From Salvator merianae (taxonomy: Eukaryota > Chordata > Lepidosauria > Squamata > Teiidae), in assembly GCA_003586115.2 (NCBI GenBank), contig QVOM02000070.1:167489-231488 (forward strand): a stretch of 64,000 nt of DNA. The letters run 5' to 3'. The translations under genes and the position numbers were made by a program. Of this stretch, positions 52,168-63,376 are shown one piece after another (positions within the stretch are counted from its first letter, which is position 1; every line of letters starts with the position of its first letter). The notes under the pieces were generated by a model. It saw only the letters and a list, made by a program, of their open reading frames with translations. It did no database searches and had not been told where the DNA came from.

Positions 52168-52605
52168 CCCGGAGCCCTCCAGATGCCTTGGACTACATCT
52201 TCTCTGAGTTGTAACCAGCGCAGCTTTGCAGGCTGAGGCTGATGGGAATAGGGATGCACATGAACAAAATTCACATTTTTGATTCACTGTCTGAAAATCT
52301 GTATTTTCACTTCATCAGCTTGCCATGTCAAAAAAGCCTTTTTTTGCGTTCATATTCACATTTTTCACATTTTCCCCATTGAAAATGCCCTTTTTGTGGG
52401 TTAAAACACAGCAAAAACTCAAGTTTGAACAAATATTCCACTTTTATGAGGGTAAAGTCTGGTTCATTTTGATCATACTCTGAAAATGAGAAAAAGCACA
52501 TTTTTTAATTCGATTCGTGAAATATTCAATTGAATGTCCAAATGCAAAACTAGTTTGGCACATCTCTAGGTGGGAGTTGTCCAAGGCCAAGAGGAGCCAC
52601 AGTTG
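52168..52605. mobile_element. hAT-like ACTACAACTCCCATCA element split by a later insertion
   Basis: Left part 52168-52248 (CCAGATGCCTTGGACTACAT, GGCTGAGGCTGATGGGAA) and right part 52569-52605 (GGTGGGAGTTGTCCAAGGCC) make one decayed palindrome when 52249-52568 is removed. Confidence 0.6.
52249..52568. mobile_element. hAT MITE of the TAGRGATGTGC family, copy 1
   Basis: Starts TAGGGATGCACATGAAC and ends in the complement of TAGAGATGTGCCAAAC. The flanks GATGGGAA (52241-52248) and GGTGGGAG (52569-52576) match 6 of 8. The interior is AT-rich (TTTTGATTCACTGTCTGAAA, CATTTTCCCCATTGAAAATG). Confidence 0.75.
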
Positions 52606-52779
52606 ACAGCCTGCTTAACAGCCACATATAACAGCCTTTAGGAAAAGTCACAGTCATTTCTAACAGCAGAATATCAGGACTTGGCAAGGAGGATATGCAA
52701 AATTTGTAGATCAGCAGGCTGATGTTTTCAATAGGCAATGTTGCTGTAGCTTTTGGAGATCACAAGTGTCGTGGTGGGA

Positions 52780-52821
52780 GAGGGAAAGAAGGAAAGAAGG
52801 AAAGAAGGAAAGAAGGAAGGA

Positions 52822-52880
<59 letters not shown>
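52780..52880. repeat. (GAAA)n / (GGAAA)n microsatellite
   Basis: About 100 bp of pure purine repeat. The Lys/Glu-rich and Phe/Ser-rich frames across it are artefacts. Confidence 0.95.
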
Positions 52881-52881
<1 letters not shown>

Positions 52882-53206
52882 GGCATTAATGCCCTGAAAA
52901 CATACTCCGTTGGGCTCATTAGACTCACTGGCAAAAAAAAGAAAAAGAAGTTTTTATTCAGTGCATTAACTAGCTTACCGAATGAGTCATCATATGAGTG
53001 ATATGTGATGGGTCATAGCATAGAGATGCATTTCGCTAATTTATGTCGGAATGGCATTGCAGTAACATCATCCTTTGCATTGATAAATCCCAGGTGATCA
53101 CGAAGGACTTGGGCAGATAGGACAACTACCTGCTTTGTCGTTGCTCTGTGGCCCTGGTAACGTGCTGAAAAGAACAGATAGACTCCCTCTTGGGAAGACA
53201 CATTTC
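52881..53206 (-). other. Unassigned stretch with open minus-strand frame
   Basis: The minus strand of 53013-53243 is open, with GVYLFFSARYQGHRATTKQV followed by LSAQVLRDHLGF. I recognise no family. It could be a decayed transposon or chance. Confidence 0.25.
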
Positions 53207-53240
53207 CCCTCCCTCCCTCCCTCCCTCCCTCCCTCCCTCC
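53207..53240. repeat. (CCCT)n microsatellite
   Basis: Eight TCCC/CCCT units. Confidence 0.95.
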
Positions 53241-53471
53241 CATGTGATTACTAGTTAGGAAAAGGTCTTTCTTATCTCAGATGTGCTTCACCAAGATGAG
53301 CAATCTCCATTGTCTTACTTATACCATTGCAATTAAATCTGCATTCTATTAAATGGAGGTAGAACTTGAGGTGGCACATTCTGCTTAAGAGTGAGACAGA
53401 ATATGGAAACTAGTAGGTGCTTATCCCAGCATACCATTCTCCAGTGGCTTGCTGGCTTGTTTGCAGACTCT

Positions 53472-53887
53472 TGGGGTGCTTTTGCACTTTCCATCTTGGA
53501 ATATATGCAGTCAAACATTCCAAGATGGAACAGCTCTTGCAGTGCGGTGGCCATTTGCACTGCAAGGGCTGAAACATCCCAGAAACGGGTGTCTAGCATT
53601 CTCAGTGTGAATACTAGCTGGTCGCCATGACAGTTGCTGGGGAAACATCCAGCTGCTGCCACGGTGATTGCGGATGCAGCATGCAACTGCACAGCCACAG
53701 CTGTGCAGCACAGTGCAGCACAGTGTTCACACCCAGACGTAGGTGTGAATGCTGCATACCAGGAGCAGACCAGCTGCTGCCGATACTGCTGTGGAGCCCA
53801 CTCCCGATTACTAGGGCCTCCAAGTAGTGCAGACACACTTCACTACTGAGCATGCAGACACTCATTAGTGAAAAGTGCAGCCAGGCC
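53472..53887. mobile_element. Harbinger-like MITE family 2, copy 4
   Basis: The left end GGGTGCTTTTGCACTTTCCA (GGTGC at 53474) and the right end (complement) GGGCCTGGCTGCACTTTTC are inverted. The interior has CACGGTGATTGCGGATGCAG, TGTTCACACCCAGACGTAGG, AGGAGCAGACCAGCTGCTGC and ACTCCCGATTACTAGGGCC, in the order of 13785-14115. Confidence 0.6.
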
Positions 53888-54204
53888 CTTGTTATTAGGG
53901 CTTGAGAGATGTTCGCCCATTTTTAAGTTCCAGAAACTTTGCAGTATCCCCGACACTCTTGAGGAGACACAAAACCAGTATGGCTTGTCACATTCCGTCA
54001 GCTCTCTCCCAGGAATCACCACTGTGATGGAAAGGCTTAATAGCTCCAATGACCCGGGACAAGGTTCAACAAGAAATTGTACAATATATCTGCAAACTGA
54101 CATGTATGAGAAATTGATGTTAAAGGCTAACCTAGTGTTGGGTGGAGGGGGACAGAAAAAATGCAATAATGTGATATGGATATGTAATTTAAAATAATAA
54201 AACA
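53888..54204. other. Unrecognised stretch
   Basis: A 109-codon plus-strand frame (53868-54197) has no recognisable domain. The TAATTTAAAATAATAAAAC end could be an old retroposon tail. Confidence 0.3.
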
Positions 54205-54800
54205 AAGTTCCAATGACCCTGCAAACCTCCCTTGCAGGGTAGAGGAGAAGTTAAGAGTAATATCTTCTGGAGAGGTCCTCGTGGCAGTGCCAACAGCCTT
54301 GGAAGCTAAAGGGCACTTGGAAGAGGGTCTTCTCTCTGATAGCCCCCAGCTATGGAATGACCTTCCTTATTAGGTTTGTCAAGTCCCTTACATTGAGGTG
54401 TTTGGTGAAGAGTAGGGATGTGCACAAATGAAGATCACATTTTTGATTCGCTGTCAAAGTTAAAATCTGTCTTTTCGCTTCATCAGCAAATCACAATGTC
54501 AGAAAAGGGGGGTTTGATGTTCGTTTTTGCAGTTTTTGCAATGTTTTCCCCATTGAAAATGTCCTTTTCATGGGTTAAAACACAGCAAAAATGCAAATAT
54601 TTGAACGAATATTCCGCTTTCACAAAGAAAGGGATTCAAGAGATTAAATTCTGAAAATGCAGAAAAACACATTTTTTATTTCATTCAAATATCTGCAAAT
54701 ATGAAATATTTGATTGAATGTTCAAATGCAAAATGAATTTTGCACATCTCTAGTGAAGAGGCATCTTCATACCCTAACCTTTAGCTGAAAAGGTGGGTAT
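54205..54800 (+). mobile_element. L2-type LINE 3' fragment split by a hAT MITE
   Basis: AGGGTCTTCTCTCTGATAGC, CCCCCAGCTATGGAATGACC and GAGGTGTTTGGTGAAGAG are decayed L2 ORF2 end. The sequence resumes after the insertion as GTGAAGAGGCATCTTCATAC. Confidence 0.6.
54413..54752. mobile_element. hAT MITE of the TAGRGATGTGC family, copy 2
   Basis: Starts TAGGGATGTGCACAAATG and ends in the complement of TAGAGATGTGCAAAATTC. GTGAAGAG is perfectly duplicated at 54405-54412 and 54753-54760. Shared interior with 52249-52568 (TTTTGATTCGCTGTC, TTTTCCCCATTGAAAATG). Confidence 0.88.
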
Positions 54801-57259
54801 TAGGGATATTCTGAACTTCTGTTTATCAAATGCAAACAGGAGTTAAAGGCCAAGGACTGTTAGGTGGTTTCTTTACCCTTTTCATGAGTAGAACTGCTTC
54901 CCTACCTTACTTGCAAGTAAAACCACAAAGTGGAGAACTCATTTTCTCTACTCATTGTTGCTATTATAGGCCCCTTCATAGATGGACAATCTTTTTAGAT
55001 AAACTAAAGTATGGCTAAAGCATAAGCACACAAGCACTCAATAAAAGCTATTGAGCAAATAGTAAAGCTCTCAGCAAGAGGCTTTGAGGTAGCCAGAGTA
55101 CCAACACTCAGGTAAACTCCTGACAGATCGGTACAGGTAGAGTGAGGTTTGTGGTCTAGGAAATCAGTAGGTAATCAATTGGTCTTGAATGTATTTGGAG
55201 ATTGCTACCACCGCAAGACATCATGAAAGCCTGATAGTACTCCTGATTCTCGGTTGCCCTTGCATCTGTGTAAAAAGCACTATACATTGTGTCTAGCTCC
55301 CTCCAAAACTTGCTTGTTTTGCTGATTGCATCACAAATCAACAGAATCTCATCACTCACAGAGCAGGAAGACTCCCTGTAAACAAACAAATATTTTGCCA
55401 CTGGGTGATGAGATGCAACATTCAGGTGCAAACTGGACATCGCTGCAAGGATCAGATTTAATCACCACTATTACCAGTGAACCTGGAGCTGTCCAAAGTC
55501 TATACAAATCTTCTTTGCATCATCTGATAGATCATGTCCTCAGGGTACATTTTGGAGTATAAGAGTAGAAGGTCTATGCCCAGTGTATGGATGAGTAGTT
55601 TTGTGCTACATCAGGAGATTGAACTCTGCTTGTGTGTGTGCTTACAGGCACCCGCTTCACCAACAACTGAACTCTTCTCTTGAAATTACCACTTGGGCCA
55701 AGGCGAGATCTGTGCCAGCTCTTTGCTTCTGAGAATTTTGAGCTTTCCCATTGCTGCAGAGGTTTGGGGTGCTCTAACTTTGGTATCTGCATGGTATTTG
55801 CAAAGGGTACAGTTAGCTGAACTTCAAATGCTTTATCAGTTAATTATCCTGCTTGACTTGAGTCTGAGGGGGTATCTTTTGCTGATTATTCTCCAAGATT
55901 TCTGGGTCCTCTTTTCTGTACTTGCCAGCACAGTTAGCTAATGCAGCTAATACTTCCATGAGAAGTTGCCAAAGTTCTGGAATGTCTTGCAGTTTAAGCC
56001 TTACCAGCCCACCTTGTGTGAGAGTTGAGTATGCGTGTGTTTAGATCCTCAAACAATCCCCTTGATTGGAGCCTATCTCAGGATCAGAAGCTGATGAAAG
56101 GTAGTATTGTCTCTTCCTCCCCTTTCAGTATTGTCCCTTCCCTTCCTACTTCTTTTTATACTCTTCAAGAAAACTAAACTCCTTTCTTTCATTAACAAAA
56201 AAGATTGGTGGTGAGCCCCAAATTGATGGTTGGGGCAAATTCATAATATTTTGGCAATCAAAGGAGGTAGGATTTGATCTCACTAATCATGGAGTTTTAA
56301 TTCATTCTGAGAGAGGTACATTAGCCCACTGAACCACACTTCCCCATCTATGAAAGGGTTTGGAACATTCCCTTAAGGCCTCAGAGCTCAACCTTCCTGA
56401 TTCCGCTTGGTAACATCACTGCCTGTAAATTTGTATCTCGCTGCTTGAGTTGTTCATGCCACTTGCATCTGATTCCTACTGCTGATTTGTCACTGCAAAT
56501 AAATAGTTTCTTCTGTTCCCTTGGAGTCAATAAACACTGTATCACAAGCAGTCTGGTTATTTCCACTGTCTCTGAAGATCAACTGTCAGATGTGTGTCTG
56601 CCAAATCAGACATTAAGTTTGAAAGATCCTGCACATCAGAACATCTGAGACACATCTCCAGATCAGTTCTTGTAACAGGGTTTGTGTTTTGTTTTTTTCC
56701 ATTTTCCTCCTTGTAGTTTGGCTATTTTCCCTTAGTCATAATGGTTTAGTATTTGCAAATTGGAAATCTATGAGGTTTTTCTAGGAACCCAGTGAATAAT
56801 GGACTACTGCATTGTACTCTTAGGATATATGTAAAGTATATGCCTGTACGTTGAAAGAGAAAGGAGAAGGAACACAAGAAACAGAGAAAGACTATGGATT
56901 CCAGCAAGACTTTATGAGTGACATAGAATGAGGTCATACGTGACTCCCAGCAGTGTCCTTTCTTGATTGAGACTTATGATCTTATAATAAAGCTAGCTAA
57001 TGATTTCAAATAATAATCATCCTCATCGTTTTATGAAAGAACTAATTAACATTTCGTTGAGGGATATTGCTCCAGATCAAGTACACAGTGATGACTGAAT
57101 CACTCTTCTCTTGAAGGTTTCTTGTTTACAAATCTCATAAAAATATCAATAATGAATCATAATCTCTTAAGAACGACAGAGTTATCGGAATGGAGGCCAT
57201 TAGTTCCTCTAACATAATCATCAAAGCAAAGGATACTAACCTTTGTAGATTATACGCAC
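54801..57259. other. Unassigned stretch with a possible transposon-derived frame
   Basis: 55156-55440 (minus) is open for 94 codons, including VAKYLFVYRESSCSVSDEIL and CDAISKTSKFWRELDTMYSA, without a recognised family. No FXYD or membrane exon was found in this interval. No other repeat recognised. Confidence 0.3.
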
Positions 57260-57352
57260 CTGAAGCCTTTGTGCTTAAGCGTCACAGTCTCCCTGGATAG
57301 ATGCTCAGCAGGAGTTTCAGTTTGAGAGTCTGTTCCAGTATCTAAATCTGAG
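57260..57352 (-). CDS. Putative coding exon, FXYD5-like pre-motif segment
   Basis: A 93-bp minus-strand segment, open only in one frame, between an acceptor (CTTAAATGTAG) and a good donor (CAG|GTGCGT). It is phase 2 at both ends, so a symmetric exon. It encodes SDLDTGTDSQTETPAEH and LSRETVTLKHKGF. The TDSQTE ... TLKHKGF pattern resembles the Ser/Thr/acid-rich stretch that ends TLKxxGF just before the FXYD motif of mammalian FXYD5, with about seven extra residues here. FXYD5 is a neighbour of FXYD7 in mammals. Against it: the acceptor is weak and no PFxYD or membrane exon was found at 48.2-57.2 kb. Its phase cannot splice into FXYD7 exon 2. It could be chance. Confidence 0.35.
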
Positions 57353-58617
57353 CTACATTTAAGGAATGATTCCACAACAGCAGCAGAGAATGTTGTATTA
57401 GATCCGTGATATTACTTTTTTTTTCTTTAAAAAGCAATTTCTAGCCTTCATGGCGTAGGCTGTTTGCAGGGAGGAGATGTGCAATAGGGATGTGCAAAAC
57501 AGTGTTCTCAATGCTTTTCAAAACAGTAGGCACTGCCCCTCTACTTGGGCTCTGAAGCTTGCAGATGGAGTACTTAGCAAGCACAGCCCTAGGAGCAAGG
57601 GGAGCACTCAGTATACCTCACATTGCTCCTATGCCATCCTTCCTGACCTTCTTGGAGCCAGAGTGGATGACAAGTGTCTATCATTACGCAACAATACATA
57701 ATTTGGGACTAATGGGGGCTTCCTCTGACCCTGCCAAGCCTGTAGAGGACAAAGCAAGTCCCATGTCATCTTACAAAATACGACAATAAGCAGCCAGGGT
57801 CTAAGATGGAAGGACAGGCAGCCACGCAGAGGGAGAACAATGTGTCAATCATTTTCAAAAACTTTGAAGATGGCATTTTGCACACACCCCACTTACTAGT
57901 AGCATGGACTAATGTCATAGGAGAGAGAGAGAGAAAGTAATGATTGGTTACTTGCCTTGGATTGTGCCAAACTATGCTTTGATCCATTCTAGAGCCACAC
58001 CTTGTTGTGAGACCGATTCTAATTCCAAAATCACAGCATCTTAACCACTTTTGTTCAGACACAGCACAAGCATTTAGATACTATAGCAAAAGAGCCATTT
58101 ATTACAGCTCAGTGGCATGCGTGCTTGTGCTTCTGCCTGTGTGGTCTCTGGGCAGAAAGTTATCAAGATGTTGATGCCAGAATCATACCAGTGTCACAAC
58201 AAGGTATGGAGTCAACCAAAGGCATGCAATATCCTTTACATAGATTATCCTGCCCCCATCCCAAACATGCCATTTTGACAATGTCTGTCTCCTTGAACTC
58301 AGTGGCAACTGATCAAGGAGAAAGCAAGGGAAACCATTGCTTTGTACAAAAGTTCCAGTACAGAACCACTTCAGATGACAACTAGATGACAGCTCCTGGA
58401 ATGAGGCACCTCCTTCTGGCATGATGCACCTACGCCTCTGAACAGCCTGCTCTCAAGGAGACAGGCAATGTTTTTTAAAACCCAACATCTTGAAGGACAT
58501 GAAGACAAAGTCACCACCTCACTTGGTTTGGTTTCTCCATCATTTGCACTTCATGATTGGGTCTCCCTCCTTCTCAATTCTGCTGGTTGCTGTAATTTAG
58601 GGCATTGTTAGGCAGTA
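57353..58617. other. Unassigned; holds one member of a repeat pair
   Basis: About 58225-58335 (GCCATTTTGACAATGTCTGT, CTCCTTGAA, AACTGATC) recurs at about 62452-62580. TAGGGATGTGCAAAACAG at 57485 may be one end of a TAGRGATGTGC element. No gene seen. Confidence 0.35.
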
Positions 58618-58625
58618 GCCTAGAG

Positions 58626-58816
58626 CAGCGCTTCTCAACTGGGGGATATATGGCCTCCCGTGCCCCCCCCAGATATTCCAAGGGGCCCCACAGAGGGCTT
58701 CCTTCTCCCTCCCACTTCCACACTCCACCACTGTGTACACCCAATAGGACAGGGAGCCACAGGAAGGAAACAAGGTCGGAAGGGGGCCACAGTCGGAAAA
58801 AGGTTGAGAAACACTG
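58626..58816. mobile_element. hAT MITE with CAGCGCTTCTCAAC ends
   Basis: 191 bp, starting CAGCGCTTCTCAACTGGG and ending in the complement of CAGTGTTTCTCAACCTTT. A perfect 8-bp duplication GCCTAGAG flanks it (58618-58625, 58817-58824). This end type is widespread among vertebrate hAT elements. Confidence 0.92.
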
Positions 58817-59479
58817 GCCTAGAGGCTCCAAGAACTGAATCTATCTGGATCCTAGATTTACTGCTCTATCCCTGCTTATTTTATTATACAAAAAAAAAAA
58901 AAAACATTTGCTTACAAGGCAGCTTTCCCTCTGGAAGTTAAACCTAAATATAGAAAATGCAAATTGCATGCAAATTGGTGTCAAAGCGCAAAGTGGTTGC
59001 TTGCTATCTTAATCTGTCCAGGAGCTCTTCCTTTCAATGTTAGCAAGTGTATAATAAGCGTGCTGTTCTAGCCAACAGATGGAGGGTACAGCAGAGGGCT
59101 AAATCCACTTAAAGTGCTTTGGACTTAGAAAATCCTGTTAGCATCCCCTCCCCATTTATAGAAGGCCCTGGCAGCCAGTATTTGTTTTCTGCCCTCTGAA
59201 AGCCATCCTTAATTTTTATCAATGTCAATTTTAGCATATGTCAATTTTTAGCATATGTCAATTTTATCCAGATGAGTCCTTGCCTGTGCATTCCAGAACC
59301 CTTATCTGCTTATCAGGGGACAGTGCCTTACACTTCTTGGTGTTTCCCACTGGTGGAAAAAAACAACAGGTAGGATACCTGCTTGGCATTCAGAAGATGC
59401 CAGAGCCAGTCATTTACTTCTCCAGGGATTAAAACTGCACTGATGGCATAGAACTGCATGGTAATAGAAGCATCATTTT
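58817..59479. other. Unrecognised stretch
   Basis: Poly(A) run at 58890-58904. Nothing else recognised. Confidence 0.3.
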
Positions 59480-62400
59480 TTGAGCTCCTTTCACCAAGCC
59501 AAACTCAGCCTTGCTCCCCCAGGCTACTCAGTGCAACACTGTTCCAGACCAGTTGGATGGGGAGACGGTGTTGCTGTGGTCCATAAGACTTCCATTCCAC
59601 TTACCGGGACATCAGTCCGCTCTGTATCTGGATGTGAGGGACTGTTTCTGCTGTTGGGACAGAGAGACAGAATAGGGATTCTGCCTGTGTACCGTCCACC
59701 CTGCTGCCCTGCAACCTCCCTATCTGAGCTGGCTGAGGTGGTCTCGGATGTGGTGTTGGAGGCTCCTGGCACAGTCGTGTTGGGGGATTTCAACATCCAT
59801 GCTGAGACGAACCTCAGTGGGCCAGCTCAGTTCTTCATGGCCTCCATGGCAACCATGGGGCTGTCTCAATATGTTACTGGTCCAACACATGCAGCAGGAC
59901 ACACCCTTGATTTGGTCTTTGCCACAGAACGGAATGGTGAAGCTCCGTTGGTAGGAGGGCTAACAATAAGCCCATTGTCATGGACGGATCACTCCCTGGT
60001 GAGGTTTGGCCTTACAGTGGCACCTTCCCTCTGCAGGGGTGGAGGACCCATTCAGATGGTCCACCCCCGGAGACTTATGGAATCTCATAGATTCCTGAAT
60101 GCTTTGGGGGATTTCCTGGTTGACATGGATGGCGCTCCTGCCGAGGCTCTGGTCACGCTGTGGAATCATGAGGTGAGCAGAGCCATTGACATGATCGCAC
60201 CCACGCGCCCTTGACCCAGTTGTGGAACCCGTAAAGCACCCTGGTATTCCATGGAATTATGGGTGATGAAGCAAGCAGGCCAACGGCTAGAGCGCAGGTG
60301 GTGTAAATTCCACTGTGAATCTGAGTGAGCACATGTTAGAGCACATTATCGTGCCTACCATGTGGTGGGGGGGTGGCGGCGAAAAGGGCTTACTTCAGCA
60401 CCACCATTGCATCCTCAAGCAGCAATCCAGCAGAGCTTTTCAGAGTAGTAAATGGGCTCTTGAGACCTAGCCCAAGAAGGCAAGGACCGTTACCATCTAA
60501 CATCTGCTGTGACACATTTGCTAGGCACTTTGAGGATAAAGTCGCTCAGATCTGTAGGGGACTTGATACCACAATTCAAAATAGTCCAAAGGAAACATCC
60601 AGAGAACCGTCTGGTCCTATTATTTTGGATCAATTTCAATTATTAAGGCGTGAGAATGTGGACAAGCTGCTTGCTGGGCTTTGGGAAACTGCATGCTCTC
60701 TAGACCCTTGCCCATCTTGGTTGATAAAAGCTAGCCAACAGGGTATGACTGGGTGGATTCTGGGAGTGGTGAATGCCTCTTTGAGAGATGGGGTTGTACC
60801 AATGGCTCTGAAAGAGCCCCTCCTGGACCCTGAGGTTTTAAACAACTACCGCCCAGTGGCAAACATACCCTTCTTGGGAAAGGCTCTGGAGAGAGTTGTC
60901 GCTACCCAATTGTGAGCATGCTTGGAGGAAGCTGATTATCTGGATCCATTTTAATCTGGCTTCAGGCCCGGTCATGGCACTGAAACTGCCTTGGTTGTCC
61001 TGATCGATGACCTTCTCCAGGAGAAAGACCGAGGAAATGTTACTCTGTTAGTTCTCCTGGACCTTTCATCTGCCTTTGATACCATTGACCATGGTATTCT
61101 CCTGGAAAGGCTACGGGGACTGGGAGTTGGAGGCACTGCATTGCAGTGGTTCTGCTCCTATCTCCAAGGCTGATACCAGAGAGTAGCAGTGGGGGATATC
61201 TGTTCGAGGCCCTGGGAGCTCACCTATGAGGTTCCTCAGGGTTCAATCTTATCCCCCATGCTATTTAACATCTATATGAAGCCACTGGGAGAGGTCATCA
61301 GGAGATTTGGAGTAAGGTGTCATCAATATGCAGATGACACCCAGCTCTCTCTCTCCATGTCACCAGGATCAGGAGAGGCAGTTGAAGTGCTTGACAGGTG
61401 CCTGGGGGCAGTAATGGACTGGATGAGGGCCAATAAATTGAAATTAAATCCAGACAAGACAGAGGTGCTGTGTGTTAAAGGCTTTCTTGTCCATGAAGAA
61501 GGGAGGCATCCTGTTCTTTACAGGGTTTCTCTGCCCTGGAAGGAACAGGCACGCAATCTGGGAGTGCTCTTGGACTCTGTGTTGACACTTGAGGCTCAGG
61601 TGGAAGCGGTGGCCAAGAGTGCCTACCACCAGCCTCGGCTGGTTCGCCAACTTCAGCCCTTTCTGGGCAGGAACACTCTGGCCACAGTAATCCACACTCT
61701 GGTAACTTCCAGATTGGACTATTGTAATGCACTCTACATGGGGCTGCCTTTGAAGATGGTTTGGAAGCTGCAGCTGGTGCAGAATGCAGCAGCTAGACTG
61801 CTGACTGGCACTGCTGACTGGTCGCACATCACGCTGGTCTTGAAAGAACTGCACTGGCTGCCTATCTGCTACTGAGCCCTATTCAAGGTGCTAACATTAA
61901 CATTTAAGGCCCTAAATGGCTTGAGCCCCAAATATCTAAAGGAACGCCTCCTCCAATACAGACCTGCCCATACCTTAAGATCTGGCACTGAGGACCTCTT
62001 GTCTGTGCCATACCCTTCAGTGGTTAGGGGAGTCGGGACATGTGAGAGGGCCTTCTCAGTCATTGCTCCCAGACTGTGGAATGGTCTCCCCTCTGAGGTA
62101 TATCATGCACCTTCGTTGCTTGCCTTTCGAAGGCAACTAGAAACGTACCTCTTTACCTTGGCCTTTGGCTAAGGGAAATTATTATTATTATTATTGTTTT
62201 CCCCTGCTGGTACTGTCATAGACCATTTTTATTGTTTTTAATCTGTTTTTATATTGGTTTAAATTGTATTGTTTTTAGTGTTTTTAATCTGTTTTAGACT
62301 GTTTTAATTTGTATTTTTTTTTACATGTGCTGTGATCCGCCCTGGGGCCTTCAGGTGTAGGGTGGGATAGAAATCAAAATAAATAAGTAAGTAAATAAAT
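59480..62400 (+). mobile_element. L2-type LINE, endonuclease and RT remnants
   Basis: 59480-60214: C-terminal half of the apurinic-type endonuclease, with VVLGDFNIH and the TDHSLV catalytic segment. 60373-60915: linker and early RT (PVANIPFLGKALERVVATQL). 60991-61173: DLSSAFDTIDHGILLERLRG. 61189-61875: EVPQGSILSPMLFNIYM (from residue 14) and the YADD catalytic box (residues 47-50). 61888-62172: C-terminal ERAFSVIAPRLWNGLPSEV. The 3' region has GTGATCCGCCCTGGGG and GGTGGGATAGAAAT, ending in an AAATAAGTAAGT tail. Stops and frameshifts between blocks make it inactive, and the endonuclease start is missing. It is the longest LINE in the window. Confidence 0.93.
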
Positions 62401-62589
62401 TACAGATCAAACCTTGGTTCAGTGCAATAAAAAACCCTCTTACTCATCACCATACAGCCTCTGCCCCACACAGACTAGCCTGCCTCTCCCCCAAAAAAGC
62501 CATTTTCACCATGTCTGTCTCCTTGAAAATGTGCATGTTCAGTGAACAGGTAACTGATCTGGAAGGAAGCAAGGCAGTAACTTAGGAGT
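62401..62589. repeat. Second member of an unnamed repeat pair
   Basis: GCCATTTTCACCATGTCTGT, CTCCTTGAAAATG and GTAACTGATCTGGAAGGAAG correspond in order to 58225-58335. Confidence 0.45.
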
Positions 62590-63376
62590 AAGCATTGCTG
62601 AAACAAAATCAGCACGGCTTCTGCAAAGGTAAATCATGCCTTAGTAATTCCTTAGAATCCTTTGACAGTATCAATAAACATATGAATAAAGATGGATCAG
62701 TTGACATGGTCTATCTGGACTTTCAGAGGCTTTTGAAAATGACCTTCATCAAAGGCTCCTGAATAAACTCATCAGCCATGGAATAAGAGAACAGTTCCTG
62801 TCCTAGATTGGTAACTGGCTTAAAGACTTCCTTATGAAATCAGGCTGCAATATCTTGGCCTCTTCTGCCTTGAAAAACAGCCTTTAAGAGAAGACCTGAT
62901 TGAAGTATATAAAATCATGCACAGTATGGATTAAGGTGGACAGAGAGAAGTTATTTTCTCTATCACACAACACTAGACCAGGGGGCACTCTATGAAGCTG
63001 ATGGGCAGGAGAGTTAGGACCAAATAAGGGAAGTATTTTTTCACCCAAAGGGTCATTGGTCTATGGAATTTACTACCAGAAGAGGTGGTGACAACAATCA
63101 GCCTAGATAGCTTTAAGAAAGGATTGGACAGATTCATGAAGGTCAGGTGTATCAGAATAGCTACTAGAATGGATGCCTAGGTACTGCGCCTCCAGGTTGC
63201 AAAGACAGGCAGGATGTCTGTAAAACCATTTGCGGAGAGTCAAGAGCAGGTGAAGGTTTTGCCTTTTATTCTGCTTGAGAATGCCCAGAAGCACTTGGTG
63301 GGCCACTGTGTGGAACAGAATGCTGGACTAGATGAGCCGTAGGCTGATTCGACAAGGCTCCTCTTATGTTCTTATG
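62590..63376 (+). mobile_element. CR1-type LINE, internally deleted
   Basis: Starts in the RT region (AAACAAAATCAGCACGGCTT, GTCTATCTGGACTTTCAGAG). Near 62830 it jumps to the thumb/3' part (GAAGACCTGATTGAAGTATA, ATGAAGCTGATGGGCAGGAG) and ends CTCCTCTTATGTTCTTATGT. The middle of the RT is missing. Confidence 0.85.

Noticed and set aside
52975..53005. Missing FXYD-motif exon for the FXYD5-like candidate (minus strand YDDSF before a GTAAG donor)
   Set aside because: There is an in-frame stop just upstream with no acceptor in between. Proline is replaced by serine, and the donor falls at the wrong place relative to the family's Tyr|Asp junction.
57260..57352. Splicing of the FXYD5-like exon directly into FXYD7 exon 2
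   Set aside because: The exon leaves two bases of a codon, while exon 2 needs one, so the FXYD frame would be lost.
59480..62400. A cellular gene encoding endonuclease and polymerase domains
   Set aside because: Domain order, YADD box, 3' tail and frame damage identify a dead L2 retrotransposon.
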